From Anderseniella sp964390445 (GTDB taxonomy: Bacteria; Pseudomonadota; Alphaproteobacteria; Rhizobiales; Aestuariivirgaceae): a DNA stretch of 50,909 nt. Location: NCBI GenBank assembly GCA_964390445.1, contig CAYMJJ010000009.1, positions 1 through 50,909 on the forward strand, given 5' to 3'. Below, piece by piece: positions 40,916 to 49,875 of the stretch (the stretch's first letter is position 1; every line of letters starts with the position of its first letter). The notes below the pieces were generated by a model. It had not been told where the DNA came from. It did no database searches and saw only the letters and a list, made by a program, of their open reading frames with translations. Made by a program: the position numbers and the translations under genes.

Positions 40916-42196
40916 TCAGCGCTTGCCTGCGGCGCTGATCGGCGTAATGCGCAACCGCGTGAGCTGGTTGCGCTTCTTGCCCACCACCTCGAAGCGGAAT
41001 CCGTGGAAGGTGAAGGCCTGGCCCTTGTCGGGGATCATCTGGGCCTCGTGAATCACCAGGCCTGCGATGGTGTTGGCTTCGTCATCTGGCAGGTTCCAGT
41101 CGTTGGCCCGGTTCAGATCGCGGATCTGCAGTTCGCCGTTGACCACCATCGAGCCTGATGCCTCGCGGGCGATGTTGGCGCTGATGACGTCGTGTTCATC
41201 GGCGATATCGCCGACGATCTCTTCCAGGATGTCTTCCAGCGTCACCAGGCCCATCACCTCGCCATACTCGTCCACGACCAGCGCAAAGTGGCTCTTGCGG
41301 CGCAGGAAGGCAGACAGCTGCGCCTTGACGGTGGTCGTGTCGGGCACGAACCAGGCCTTTGAGCACAGGTTGCGGATGTTGACCTTGTCGAGGTCGCCCT
41401 TGCTGGCCTGAACGGCGGCCAGCACGTCCTTGGCGTGCAGGATGCCGATGATGTTGTCCTGGTTGTCCTTCCACATCGGCACCCGCGAGAAACCGGACTT
41501 GAGCAGTTCGGTGATGATGTCGTCGCTCGACATCTCCACGTCGAGTGAGAACATGCGCGTACGGTGGACCATCAGGTCGGCGAGTTCCAGGTCGGACAGG
41601 TCCAGCACGCCACCAAGCATGTCGCGGTCGGTTTTCTTCACCGCGCCTTCCTTGTGGTGGAGGTCGATGGCGCCCCGGATTTCTTCCTGGGGCGACAGGA
41701 TGTTGGTGTTGTCTGCCAGGTCGACCCCGAAGACCGCCAGTACCTTGCGTACGATCAACTCGACGCCCATCACGATCGGCGCGAACAACCGCACCACAAT
41801 GCCGATTGCCGGGGCCACGGCCAGCGAGAACCGCTCCGGGTAAACAATCGCGTAGGTCTTTGGCATCACCTCGCCGAACACCAGCACCAGCGCTGTCATC
41901 ACAAGGGTGGCCCAAACCACGCCGGAGTCGCCGAACAGTTGCAGGAACGCGGTGGTGGCCAGTGACGAGGCGAGAATGTTGACCAGGTTGTTGCCCAGCA
42001 GGATGCCGCCGATAAGCCGCTCGGGCTGTTCCTTCAGCTTCAGCACCTTTTCAGCCTTGCTGTTGCCGCGCTTGTTAAGCTCGTGCAGGCGCGCGCGTGA
42101 CGAGGTCGTCAGTGCTGTTTCGGAGCCGGAAAAGAAGGCAGACAGGATGATCAGGCCCAGTGCTGCGCCGAGCATGATGCCGAGTGTCAGTGTCAT
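40916..42196 (-). CDS. CNNM/CorC-family protein (DUF21-CBS-CorC)
   Basis: The 426-residue protein has an N-terminal DUF21 membrane domain (four hydrophobic segments, S-A-F-F-S-G-S-E-T-A-L), two CBS motifs (about 205-330; D-E-Y-G-E-V-M-G-L-V-T-L-E-D-I-L-E-E-I-V-G-D-I is typical), and a C-terminal CorC/HlyC domain. Relatives handle Mg/Co efflux or sensing and were once misnamed hemolysins. The start overlaps the aroB stop by 4 nt, an order (aroK-aroB-corC) conserved in the group. Confidence 0.94.
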   Translation of the reverse strand: MTLTLGIMLGAALGLIILSAFFSGSETALTTSSRARLHELNKRGNSKAEKVLKLKEQPERLIGGILLGNNLVNILASSLATTAFLQLFGDSGVVWATLVMTALVLVFGEVMPKTYAIVYPERFSLAVAPAIGIVVRLFAPIVMGVELIVRKVLAVFGVDLADNTNILSPQEEIRGAIDLHHKEGAVKKTDRDMLGGVLDLSDLELADLMVHRTRMFSLDVEMSSDDIITELLKSGFSRVPMWKDNQDNIIGILHAKDVLAAVQASKGDLDKVNIRNLCSKAWFVPDTTTVKAQLSAFLRRKSHFALVVDEYGEVMGLVTLEDILEEIVGDIADEHDVISANIAREASGSMVVNGELQIRDLNRANDWNLPDDEANTIAGLVIHEAQMIPDKGQAFTFHGFRFEVVGKKRNQLTRLRITPISAAGKR

Positions 42197-43338
42197 GAGA
42201 GGTTCAACTCTTCTTCGAGGAAGGCTTTGAGATGGGCCTCGTCAACGTTCTTTTCAATGAAGGCGTTGCCGATGCCGTTGACCAGGATGAAGGTAATCTT
42301 TCCGCCTGAGGCCTTCTTGTCCTGCCGCATCATCGCAATAAGCTCATTGGCTGTGGGCAGGTGCTGGCGGATTCCGGACAGGGTCACTGGCAGGTTGACC
42401 GATTTCAGGTGCGCCTCGACCCGGGCGGCACAGCCAGCCGGGCACAGCCCCAGCCGCTCGGAAAACCGGAACGCCTGGGCCATGCCGATGGCCACCGCCT
42501 CGCCATGCAGCAGCAGGTCCGAGTATCCGGTGGCGCGCTCCAGTGCGTGGCCGAAGGTGTGACCGAGGTTGAGCAGGGCGCGCTCGCCATGCTCATGTTC
42601 ATCGGCGGCAACTATGCGGGCCTTGGCCTCGCACGAGGTGCGGATGGCCTGGACGCGGGCTTGCGGATCGGCTGCGAAAATCCGGTCTGTGGCGGTATCA
42701 AGCCAGTCGAAAAAGTCAGCATCGCCAAGAAGGCCGTACTTGGCCACTTCGGCATAGCCGGCGGCCAGTTCACGTGGCGGCAGGGTAATGAGCACCTCGA
42801 TGTCGGCCAGCACGGCAACCGGCTGATGAAACGCGCCAATCAGGTTCTTGCCGTGGGGCGAATTGATGGCGGTCTTGCCGCCGACCGAACTGTCCACCTG
42901 GGCCAGCAAGGACGTGGGGATCTGAACGAAGTTCACGCCCCGGCGCACGATGGCAGCCGCAAAGCCGACGAGGTCTCCGATCACACCGCCGCCGAAGGCA
43001 ATCACCGTATCGGCGCGCTCGATGCCGGCACCGAGGATGAAATCGCACACCTGCATCAGGTATTGCTGGCTCTTGGTGGCCTCACCGGCAGGTAGCACCA
43101 GTTCGCTGTGGACAATGCCGGCGGCATCCAGGCTGGACTTCAGCGTGGCAAGATGATGCCTGGCAACGTTTTCATCGGTGATGATGGCGGTCAGTGGCCT
43201 TGCCAGCAGCGGACGCAGCGTCTCGCCGGCATGATGCAACAGGCCCTCGCCAATGGTGATGACGTAGCTGCGCTCGCCCAGGGACACGTCGACACTGGCG
43301 CGGGCGGTACTGCTGGCTGACGGCGCGGTCATGGTCAT
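42193..43338 (-). CDS. aroB: 3-dehydroquinate synthase
   Basis: The 381-residue enzyme closes DAHP to 3-dehydroquinate, step two of the shikimate pathway, with NAD and a divalent metal. Visible are F-G-G-G-V-I-G-D-L-V-G-F-A-A near 114, P-T-S-L-L-A-Q-V-D-S-S-V-G-G-K near 141, E-V-A-K-Y-G-L near 202, and L-N-L-G-H-T-F-G-H-A near 258 with metal-ligand His. The start overlaps aroK by 4 nt, so the three genes aroK-aroB-corC are coupled. Confidence 0.97.
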   Translation of the reverse strand: MTMTAPSASSTARASVDVSLGERSYVITIGEGLLHHAGETLRPLLARPLTAIITDENVARHHLATLKSSLDAAGIVHSELVLPAGEATKSQQYLMQVCDFILGAGIERADTVIAFGGGVIGDLVGFAAAIVRRGVNFVQIPTSLLAQVDSSVGGKTAINSPHGKNLIGAFHQPVAVLADIEVLITLPPRELAAGYAEVAKYGLLGDADFFDWLDTATDRIFAADPQARVQAIRTSCEAKARIVAADEHEHGERALLNLGHTFGHALERATGYSDLLLHGEAVAIGMAQAFRFSERLGLCPAGCAARVEAHLKSVNLPVTLSGIRQHLPTANELIAMMRQDKKASGGKITFILVNGIGNAFIEKNVDEAHLKAFLEEELNLS

Positions 43339-43934
43339 GCGTTTGCGCTCTGTCTTGATGTGTGTTGCTCGACCCAGTCGGCCAGCGCCTCAAGGCACAA
43401 GGTCACGATCTGGTCGTGGGGGGCGTCGCGGCTTTCCACCACAACATCCGACAGGGCGTAAACCGGATAACGTTCATCGATGAGCCGGCGCATCACGCTT
43501 TCCGGGTTTGCATTCTTCAAAAGCGGCCGGTTGGACCGGCGGCGCACGCGCTTCATCAACAGGTCGAAATCCGCCTTCAGCCACAACGCGATGCCATTGC
43601 GCGCGATGGCATCACGGGTTTCGGCGTTCATGTAGGCACCGCCGCCCGTTGCCAGCACGCGGGTGCCGTCCTGCAGTAGCCGGTCGATGACGCGGCGTTC
43701 ACCATCGCGAAAATACTGCTCGCCGTGTTCTTCGAAAATTTCCGGAATCGACTTGCCCGCAGCTTCCTCGATTTCATGGTCGGCATCCACGAATGGCAGG
43801 TGCAGGCGGCTGGCAAGGCGGCGGCCCACGGTGGTCTTGCCAGCGCCCATCAGGCCGATGAGCACGATGCTGCGGCCATTGAGGTGTCCGGTGACCCTGG
43901 CGGCCAGTTCATCGATGTTGTTCGGCTGTGACAC
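43335..43934 (-). CDS. aroK: shikimate kinase
   Basis: The 199-residue kinase phosphorylates shikimate. Walker A is G-L-M-G-A-G-K-T-T at 27-35; the shikimate-binding D-A-D-H-E-I-E and G-G-G-A-Y segments follow; the lid with R-S-N-R-P-L-L is near 135-141. First in the aroK-aroB-corC unit, divergent from the small ORF/xerD pair. Confidence 0.97.
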   Translation of the reverse strand: MSQPNNIDELAARVTGHLNGRSIVLIGLMGAGKTTVGRRLASRLHLPFVDADHEIEEAAGKSIPEIFEEHGEQYFRDGERRVIDRLLQDGTRVLATGGGAYMNAETRDAIARNGIALWLKADFDLLMKRVRRRSNRPLLKNANPESVMRRLIDERYPVYALSDVVVESRDAPHDQIVTLCLEALADWVEQHTSRQSANA

Positions 43935-43980
43935 GAAATCCGCACGTTATTGCAGGGGCCGGGCACAGGCCCGCTTGGGG

Positions 43981-43998
43981 CTGTCTTATAATAGACAG
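43981..43998. promoter_or_regulatory. palindrome over a consensus -10
   Basis: CTGTCT-TATAAT-AGACAG is a perfect inverted repeat whose centre is the sigma70 -10 consensus TATAAT. It lies in the aroK/xerD divergent gap. No good -35 sits at 17 bp, so promoter strength is unclear; a regulator dimer could cover the -10. Confidence 0.45.
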
Positions 43999-44002
43999 GC
44001 GT

Positions 44003-44037
44003 CGCAGACCGCAAAGTTTTTTGCAAAGCAGTCTGCG
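44003..44037. repeat. inverted repeat in the aroK-xerD gap
   Basis: CGCAGAC (44003-44009) pairs with GTCTGCG (44031-44037), and inside it GCAAA pairs with TTTGC. It would form a hairpin in the 5' leader of the small ORF and xerD transcript. Confidence 0.45.
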
Positions 44038-44102
44038 GGTGTGCACACTGGGCATTCGCCGGAGCCTGATGTGCACCACATGAAACCAAGGTCGATCCAG
44101 CC

Positions 44103-44243
44103 ATGCCTGACAGCCTTCGCTTTCTGTTAATCATGCTGTGCTTGGCTGGTGCCGGGTATGGTGCCGTGTGGTGGCTGTCTGCAGCGCCGCCTCCACAACA
44201 GGAAGTGATCAAGCGGTTGCCGCATGCGGTTTTCGACAACTGA
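44103..44243 (+). CDS. small single-TM protein upstream of xerD (46 aa)
   Basis: The 46-residue frame encodes one TM helix (R-F-L-L-I-M-L-C-L-A-G-A-G-Y-G-A-V-W-W-L) with a short polar tail. A tiny hydrophobic protein at this spot between aroK and xerD is conserved in Hyphomicrobiales (from memory, often left as hypothetical). It overlaps the xerD start by 20 bases, so its translation is probably coupled to xerD. No other hint of function. Confidence 0.65.
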   Translation: MPDSLRFLLIMLCLAGAGYGAVWWLSAAPPPQQEVIKRLPHAVFDN

Positions 44244-45198
44244 ACAAGCCGTAACGCACGTGCAGCCGGGTGACCGGCGGCTGGTTTTGGCGTTTCTTGA
44301 AATGATGAGTGCAGAGCGCGGCGCATCGCGCAACACGCTGGCTGCGTACACCCGCGACCTTGAACTGTATGCAGGTTTCATGGCGGCCAGGCAGCGCCCG
44401 CTCGATGGTGCCGGCAGCGAGGACATCCGCGCGTTCCTGGCCTCGATGCAGTCAGAAGGCCTGAGCAAGTCCACGGTTTCGCGGCGGTTGTCTGCGGTGC
44501 GGCAACTGCACAAGTTTGCCTATGCCGAAGGTGTGACGGGCGATGATCCGGCCACGGTAATCTCGTCGCCGTCGCGCGACCGGGGCTTGCCGAAGGTGAT
44601 GTCGGTGGGCCAGGCGGACCGGCTGCTGGCGAGCGTGCGTGGTGGAGTGGTGGTTGCGCGTAGTGATCGGGCACGGGGCAAGGCTGTACGGCTCGCCTGC
44701 CTGATCGAGGTGCTTTATGCCACGGGTTTGCGGGTATCCGAGCTGGTTTCGCTGACGGTCGGCATGGTGTCGGGGGATGACCGGTTCATCACCGTGCGCG
44801 GCAAGGGCGGGCGTGAACGCCTCGTGCCGCTGTCGCCGCTGGCGCGGCAGGCGATATCGCAATGGCTGGCAGAACTGAAGAAGGCAACGGACGGGCGTGA
44901 CCTGCCGGCAGGCCAGGTGCTGTTTCCCTCGCGCGGCAAGGAAAAACACCTGACGCGGCAGCATTTTGCGCTGTTGCTGAAGGACGCTGCCCGGCAGGCG
45001 GGGCTGGATGCGGAGGCCATTTCCCCGCACGTGCTGCGCCATGCCTTCGCCAGTCACCTGCTGCAAGGCGGGGCAGATTTGCGCGCGGTGCAGCAGATGC
45101 TCGGCCATGCCGATATCTCAACCACGCAGATCTATACCCACGTGCTGCCGGAAAAACTGCGCGACGTGGTTGAGACGCACCACCCGCTGGCCCGCTAG
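44224..45198 (+). CDS. xerD: site-specific tyrosine recombinase XerD
   Basis: The 324-residue recombinase resolves chromosome dimers at dif with XerC. It has the SAM-like N-terminal domain (A-S-R-N-T-L-A-A-Y-T-R-D-L) and the catalytic residues in order: Arg in A-T-G-L-R-V-S-E-L, Lys in R-G-K-G-G-R-E-R-L, H-V-L-R-H with His and Arg, the second His in L-G-H-A-D-I-S-T-T, and the nucleophile Tyr in Q-I-Y-T-H-V. Location next to the aroK cluster is the standard rhizobial place for xerD. Confidence 0.95.
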   Translation: MRFSTTEQAVTHVQPGDRRLVLAFLEMMSAERGASRNTLAAYTRDLELYAGFMAARQRPLDGAGSEDIRAFLASMQSEGLSKSTVSRRLSAVRQLHKFAYAEGVTGDDPATVISSPSRDRGLPKVMSVGQADRLLASVRGGVVVARSDRARGKAVRLACLIEVLYATGLRVSELVSLTVGMVSGDDRFITVRGKGGRERLVPLSPLARQAISQWLAELKKATDGRDLPAGQVLFPSRGKEKHLTRQHFALLLKDAARQAGLDAEAISPHVLRHAFASHLLQGGADLRAVQQMLGHADISTTQIYTHVLPEKLRDVVETHHPLAR

Positions 45199-45284
45199 TG
45201 CCTTGCCAAATCGCCAGTTGACACAAGAAGGCGTACTCGCCAGTTTGCGGGCCAATTCTCACTGAGTTCTGGCGTCTGGCGGAC

Positions 45285-46250
45285 ATGCAGACATTTCTGG
45301 ATTTTGAAACACGCATTGCCGAGTTGCAGGGCAAGATCGCCGAGTTGAAATCGATCGGCGAGGACGGCGAAGACGGCCAGGTTTCGATCGGCGACGAGAT
45401 CCGCCAGCTCGAATCCAAGCTCGCGAAGTCGCTGGCAGACCTGTATGCCAACCTCGATCCGTGGCAGAAAACGCAGGTCGCGCGGCACGTTGACCGGCCG
45501 CACACGGGCGACTATATCGCTGAACTCATTACAGATTTTACCCCGCTTGCAGGTGACCGGAAGTTCGCCGAGGACGAAGCGGTGATCGGCGGTCTGGGCC
45601 GGTTTCGCGGTGAGCCGGTGGTGGTGATCGGGCAGGAAAAGGGCTCCGACACCAAATCCCGCCTCAGACACAATTTCGGCATGGCGCGGCCCGAGGGCTA
45701 TCGCAAGGCGGTGCGGTTGATGGAACTGGCCGAGCGCTTCACGCTGCCGGTGCTGACCTTCGTTGATACGGCCGGCGCCTACCCCGGCATCGGTGCGGAA
45801 GAGCGCGGCCAGGCCGAGGCGATTGCTCGCTCGACCGATGCATGCCTGGGCCTGGGCACGCCCATCGTCGCCACCATCATCGGCGAAGGCGGGTCTGGCG
45901 GGGCCGTTGCAATTGCCACCGCAAACGCCGTGCTGATGCTGGAACATTCAATCTATTCAGTGATTTCGCCCGAAGGGGCAGCCTCGATCCTGTGGCATGA
46001 TTCAGCACGCGCCAACGAGGCGGCAACGGCCATGCGGATCACTGCTGCGCATCTGAAGGAGCTCGGCGTGATCGACACCATCGTGCCGGAACCGGTGGGC
46101 GGGGCGCACCGCGCGCGCAAAATTGCCATGGTAACGGCGGCGGACGCGATTGCTGCCGCGCTGGAGCCGCTCAAGCAGATGAGCGCGGCTGAAATCCGCC
46201 AGCAGCGGCGTGACAAGTTCCTGGCCATCGGGCGCAACCTCGGCGTGTAG
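45285..46250 (+). CDS. accA: acetyl-CoA carboxylase carboxyltransferase subunit alpha
   Basis: The 321-residue subunit acts with AccD to move carboxyl from biotin to acetyl-CoA, the first step of fatty acid synthesis. The family signatures are clear: Q-V-A-R-H-V-D-R-P, V-I-G-Q-E-K-G, F-G-M-A-R-P-E-G-Y-R-K-A, D-T-A-G-A-Y-P-G-I-G-A-E-E-R-G-Q, G-E-G-G-S-G-G-A and S-V-I-S-P-E-G-A-A-S-I-L-W. Downstream of xerD, as commonly seen. Confidence 0.97.
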   Translation: MQTFLDFETRIAELQGKIAELKSIGEDGEDGQVSIGDEIRQLESKLAKSLADLYANLDPWQKTQVARHVDRPHTGDYIAELITDFTPLAGDRKFAEDEAVIGGLGRFRGEPVVVIGQEKGSDTKSRLRHNFGMARPEGYRKAVRLMELAERFTLPVLTFVDTAGAYPGIGAEERGQAEAIARSTDACLGLGTPIVATIIGEGGSGGAVAIATANAVLMLEHSIYSVISPEGAASILWHDSARANEAATAMRITAAHLKELGVIDTIVPEPVGGAHRARKIAMVTAADAIAAALEPLKQMSAAEIRQQRRDKFLAIGRNLGV

Positions 46251-46331
46251 CCTGGTCTGACATGACGCCGTAAAGCTGCCGTTTTATGCAAGGATTGTAT
46301 CACTTGCTAACGGCTCCGGACGGCAAACAGG

Positions 46332-47057
46332 ATGGTACGTCTCGTTAAACTGCTGCTCGTTATCGCTGTACTTGCAGCGAGTGCCTGGGCGTTCATGTCC
46401 ATTCCCGAGAACCGGCGCGTGGTTGACCGGATCACGTTGCCGAAGCCTGAACGCCACCGGCTGGTGGCCTGGGAGGAACTTGCCGGGCGTGACCTGAAAC
46501 CCGGCATGCCGGTGTTCATCCGCATCTTCAAGCAGACCAGCGAGCTGGAATTGTGGATGAAGGGGCAAGACGGCTGGGAGCTGTTCCGCACCATCACCGT
46601 TTGCCGCTGGTCGGGCCGGCTGGGACCCAAGCTGAAGCAGGGCGACAAGCAGGCACCTGAAGGTTTCTATACGGTGACACGCGCCCAGCTCAACCCGAAC
46701 TCGCGCCATCACCTGTCGTTCAACCTCGGCTTCCCGAACCGCTTCGACCGCTCGCTCGGGCGCACGGGTTCATTCCTGATGGTGCATGGCGGGTGTACCT
46801 CAGCCGGGTGCTATGCCATCCGTGATCACGAGGTCGAGGTGGTGTACCGGCTGGTCGAGGCAGCGCTGAAATCCGGGCAGAAAAAGGTGGACGTTCACGC
46901 GTTTCCCTTTCGCCTGACTTCTGCCGCTCTTGCCCGGCACAAGGGCCACCGCTGGCATCAGTTCTGGACCATGCTGAAGCCCGGCTATGACGCCTTCGAG
47001 CGCGAACGCCGGGTGCCCTCGGTAAAGGTGGCTGACAAGTCGTACGTGGTTAATTGA
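46332..47057 (+). CDS. L,D-transpeptidase, YafK type
   Basis: The 241-residue protein has one N-terminal TM/signal helix (5-22) and a YkuD domain with the active-site motif M-V-H-G-G-C-T-S-A-G-C-Y-A-I, the catalytic Cys being the later of the two. F-I-R-I-F-K-Q-T-S-E-L-E-L-W-M starts the domain. The family makes 3-3 cross-links or attaches or releases proteins from peptidoglycan in the periplasm. Next gene downstream is a paralogue of the same type. Confidence 0.92.
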   Translation: MVRLVKLLLVIAVLAASAWAFMSIPENRRVVDRITLPKPERHRLVAWEELAGRDLKPGMPVFIRIFKQTSELELWMKGQDGWELFRTITVCRWSGRLGPKLKQGDKQAPEGFYTVTRAQLNPNSRHHLSFNLGFPNRFDRSLGRTGSFLMVHGGCTSAGCYAIRDHEVEVVYRLVEAALKSGQKKVDVHAFPFRLTSAALARHKGHRWHQFWTMLKPGYDAFERERRVPSVKVADKSYVVN

Positions 47058-47132
47058 ACGTTAGCGGATGTTGACGCACAGTGAGACGCCGCGAGGTCCA
47101 GGCCCGCCGGCACTGATGCTGCAATGGGATAG

Positions 47133-47978
47133 ATGATGGATTTCGCTTCCGACAAGCTGGAACGGCCTGACCGGCGCGCCCTGGTGGCTGGCCTGGTTGC
47201 GGCGTGCGGTGTGGCGCTGGCCGGATGCAGTGCGGGCACGCACAAGTCGCTCGAGCCGTTGTCGCCGAAGGTGATGGCGGACCTCGCCGCCAACAACCTC
47301 AAGGTCGGGGCGCCGCTGCTGGTCAGGGTGTTCAAGGAAGAAAACATCATGGAGGTCTGGCTGCAACAGCCGTTCGGGCCTTACGTGCATTTCCGGAACT
47401 ACCAGATCTGCAGCCGGTCGGGCGTGCTCGGGCCGAAGATCAAGGAGGGCGACAAGCAGGCACCCGAGGGCTACTACATGGTGTCGCAGCGCCAGATGAA
47501 CCCCAATTCGGAATATTATCTTTCGTTCAACATCGGTTTTCCGAACGCCTACGACAAGGCGCTGGGGCGTACGGGTACGCACCTGATGGTACATGGCGGA
47601 TGCCGCTCGGCGGGATGCTATGCAATCAACGACGAGCAGGTGAAGGAACTGTTCTCGCTGGCGCGTGAAGCGTTCCTGCAAGGCCAGGGCGAGTTTCCGG
47701 TTCATGCCTATCCGTTCCGGATGACCGAACATAACCTGATCGCCCACGCCGGCAGCCCGCACGCTGCCTACTGGCGCAACCTGAAGACGGGTTATGACTA
47801 TTTCGAGCAGTACCGGCAGCCGCCAACCGTTGGGGTGAAGGACTATCAGTACGTGTTCTTCCCGCACAATGTCAGCGTACCGCCGGAGTTCTTGCAGGTG
47901 CAACTGACCGCCGGTTTGCCGGTTGACCCTGCCGCCCCACAGCTCATTCGCGGCTGGGGTAGCGGCGCGTTCCAGTAA
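47133..47978 (+). CDS. L,D-transpeptidase, YafK type, probable lipoprotein
   Basis: The 281-residue paralogue of the preceding gene has a twin-Arg-like basic start (D-R-R-A-L-V-A-G-L) and a lipobox (L-A-G-C), so it is likely a lipoprotein. The YkuD motif M-V-H-G-G-C-R-S-A-G-C-Y-A-I is intact. The C-terminus is 30-40 residues longer than its neighbour (P-E-F-L-Q-V-Q-L). Tandem duplication is likely. Confidence 0.92.
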   Translation: MMDFASDKLERPDRRALVAGLVAACGVALAGCSAGTHKSLEPLSPKVMADLAANNLKVGAPLLVRVFKEENIMEVWLQQPFGPYVHFRNYQICSRSGVLGPKIKEGDKQAPEGYYMVSQRQMNPNSEYYLSFNIGFPNAYDKALGRTGTHLMVHGGCRSAGCYAINDEQVKELFSLAREAFLQGQGEFPVHAYPFRMTEHNLIAHAGSPHAAYWRNLKTGYDYFEQYRQPPTVGVKDYQYVFFPHNVSVPPEFLQVQLTAGLPVDPAAPQLIRGWGSGAFQ

Positions 47979-47981
47979 CGG

Positions 47982-49775
47982 TTACAGCCCCCACACCAGC
48001 ATGATCATGGGCATGCCGACCGCCAGGATGATGATTTCCAGCGGCAGGCCCATTTGCCAGTAGTCACCAAAGCGATAACCACCAGGGCCCATGATGATGG
48101 TGTTGTTCTTGTGGCCGATGGGCGTGAGGAACGCACATGATGCCGCCACCGCCACGCCCATCAGCATGGCGTCCGGGTTGGCGTCGATCTTCTCGGCGAT
48201 ACTGATGGCCACGGGAGCGGCGACCAGCACGGTCGCGACGTTGTTGAGTACGTCCGACAATGTCATGGTGACGACCATCAGCAGCAGCAGGATGCCCCAG
48301 GTTGGCCAGCCCCCGGTCAGGCTGACGATGCCGTTGGCGATGAGCTGGGTGCCGCCGGAGCTTTCGATTGCGGCACCGATGGGGATGAGCGAAGCCAGCA
48401 GCACGATGACCGGCCATTCGACCGCTTCGTAGATCTGGTTGAGGGTAATGATGCGAAGCAGTGCATACAGCGCGACACAGGCTGCCAGCGCCGCCGGCAG
48501 ATACACGTAGCCGAGGCTGGAGGCGATGATGGCAGCAGCGAAGATGACGATCGACACACCGGCTTTCTGGCGCTGGGTGACCGGCAGGTCGCGGCCGGCC
48601 AGCGGCAGGCAGCCGAGCCAGTCGATGACGCCGGGCAAGGTGTCCTTCGGTCCCATCAGCAACAGCACGTCGCCCGGCTTGAGCGGCATCCGGCGGATGC
48701 GTTCACGGGTCTGCCGGCCGGCACGCGCGATGCCAAGCAGCATGGTTTGCTGGCGGTAGAGCAGGCGCACATCGTGGGCCGAGCGGCCATCGATGCGCGC
48801 TCCCGATGCCACCACGCACTCCGTCATGGCGAGAGTGCCGGTCAGCACGCCGGTATGCGTGGAGGAAGTTGAATAGGACAGCTTGAGTTCGTTGGCGAAC
48901 GATTCCAGTGCGGTCGGGGTTGCTTCAAGGACCAGTATGTCCCCCTTCTTCACCTCGATGCCCCGGCCTGATCCGGGCATGCGTTCACCGCGGCGGATGA
49001 TACCGAGAATGTAGACGTCGTTCTCGTCGGCCTTGGGGTAGAGGTCGCGGACTTTCTGGCCGATGGCGGGTGAGTCTTCGGGCACTTGCACTTCCATCAC
49101 GAAGCCCTCGAGGTTTTCGAGGCCCTTGGCGGATGCGCTGCGCGCCGCGTCGACCGGGGTAAGGCGCCAGCCAACGGTGGCGATGAATACAAGGCCTGCA
49201 ATGGCGCAGGCCAGTCCTACGGGCGCAAAGTCGAACATCGAATAAGCCGCGCCCATGTCCTCGCCGTTGAAGGTGGCGTTGCCGCGAAACTGTGCGACCA
49301 CGATGTTGGTGGGGGTGCCGATGAGCGTGACCATGCCGCCGAGGATGGTTGCGAAGGACAGCGGCATCAAGGTGGTTGCGCGCGGGCGCTTCGCCTTGTC
49401 GGCGGCCTGCATGTCGACCGGCATCAGCAGCGCGAGGGCGGCCACGTTGTTGATGAAGCCGGACAGGCCGGCGCCCACCAGGCCAATGATGCTGATATGC
49501 GCCGTGATGCCCCGGCTCGACGAGATGACGCGGCTGGTGAGCATATCAACCGCGCCGGACTGGGTGAGTGCCCTGGACACGATGAGCACCAGCGCGATGA
49601 TGATGACAGCCGGGTGACCGAAGCCCTCGAAGGCCTTGTCCTTGTCCACGACCCCGATGATCACGGCGAGCGCAAGCGCGCCGAAAGCCACAACGTCGTA
49701 GCGGATGCGGCCCCACACCAGCATGGTGAGGACGCCGCCCATGATGGCGAAGAGGACGATCTGGTCAAAGGTCAT
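47982..49775 (-). CDS. SLC13-family permease with RCK_C/TrkA-C domains
   Basis: The 597-residue protein has about 11 TM helices split by two cytosolic TrkA-C-type domains (about 205-380; each with P-A-I-G-Q-K-V-R-D-L or R-S-A-H-D-V-R-L-L start). N-terminal N-N-V-A-A-L-A-L-L-M-P and C-terminal N-N-V-A-T-V-L-V-A-A-P carry the repeated SNT-like substrate motifs of the DASS/SLC13 group. It could move dicarboxylates, sulfate or other anions with Na or H. The insert may sense nucleotide. Convergent with the second YkuD gene by only 3 bases. Confidence 0.9.
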   Translation of the reverse strand: MTFDQIVLFAIMGGVLTMLVWGRIRYDVVAFGALALAVIIGVVDKDKAFEGFGHPAVIIIALVLIVSRALTQSGAVDMLTSRVISSSRGITAHISIIGLVGAGLSGFINNVAALALLMPVDMQAADKAKRPRATTLMPLSFATILGGMVTLIGTPTNIVVAQFRGNATFNGEDMGAAYSMFDFAPVGLACAIAGLVFIATVGWRLTPVDAARSASAKGLENLEGFVMEVQVPEDSPAIGQKVRDLYPKADENDVYILGIIRRGERMPGSGRGIEVKKGDILVLEATPTALESFANELKLSYSTSSTHTGVLTGTLAMTECVVASGARIDGRSAHDVRLLYRQQTMLLGIARAGRQTRERIRRMPLKPGDVLLLMGPKDTLPGVIDWLGCLPLAGRDLPVTQRQKAGVSIVIFAAAIIASSLGYVYLPAALAACVALYALLRIITLNQIYEAVEWPVIVLLASLIPIGAAIESSGGTQLIANGIVSLTGGWPTWGILLLLMVVTMTLSDVLNNVATVLVAAPVAISIAEKIDANPDAMLMGVAVAASCAFLTPIGHKNNTIIMGPGGYRFGDYWQMGLPLEIIILAVGMPMIMLVWGL

Positions 49776-49875
49776 GTCTGGGGGCTACCGTCGCACAGCA
49801 AGTGGGGATATCAAACGTACAAACGCTCCGCGCACCTGTTCAGTTGGCAAGGCCTGGCTGATCTGGCGGCGGGGA

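Noticed and set aside
44224..45198. Integrase of a mobile element
   Set aside because: Sequence, length and gene neighbourhood fit the housekeeping XerD; no other mobile-element genes or att-like repeats seen.
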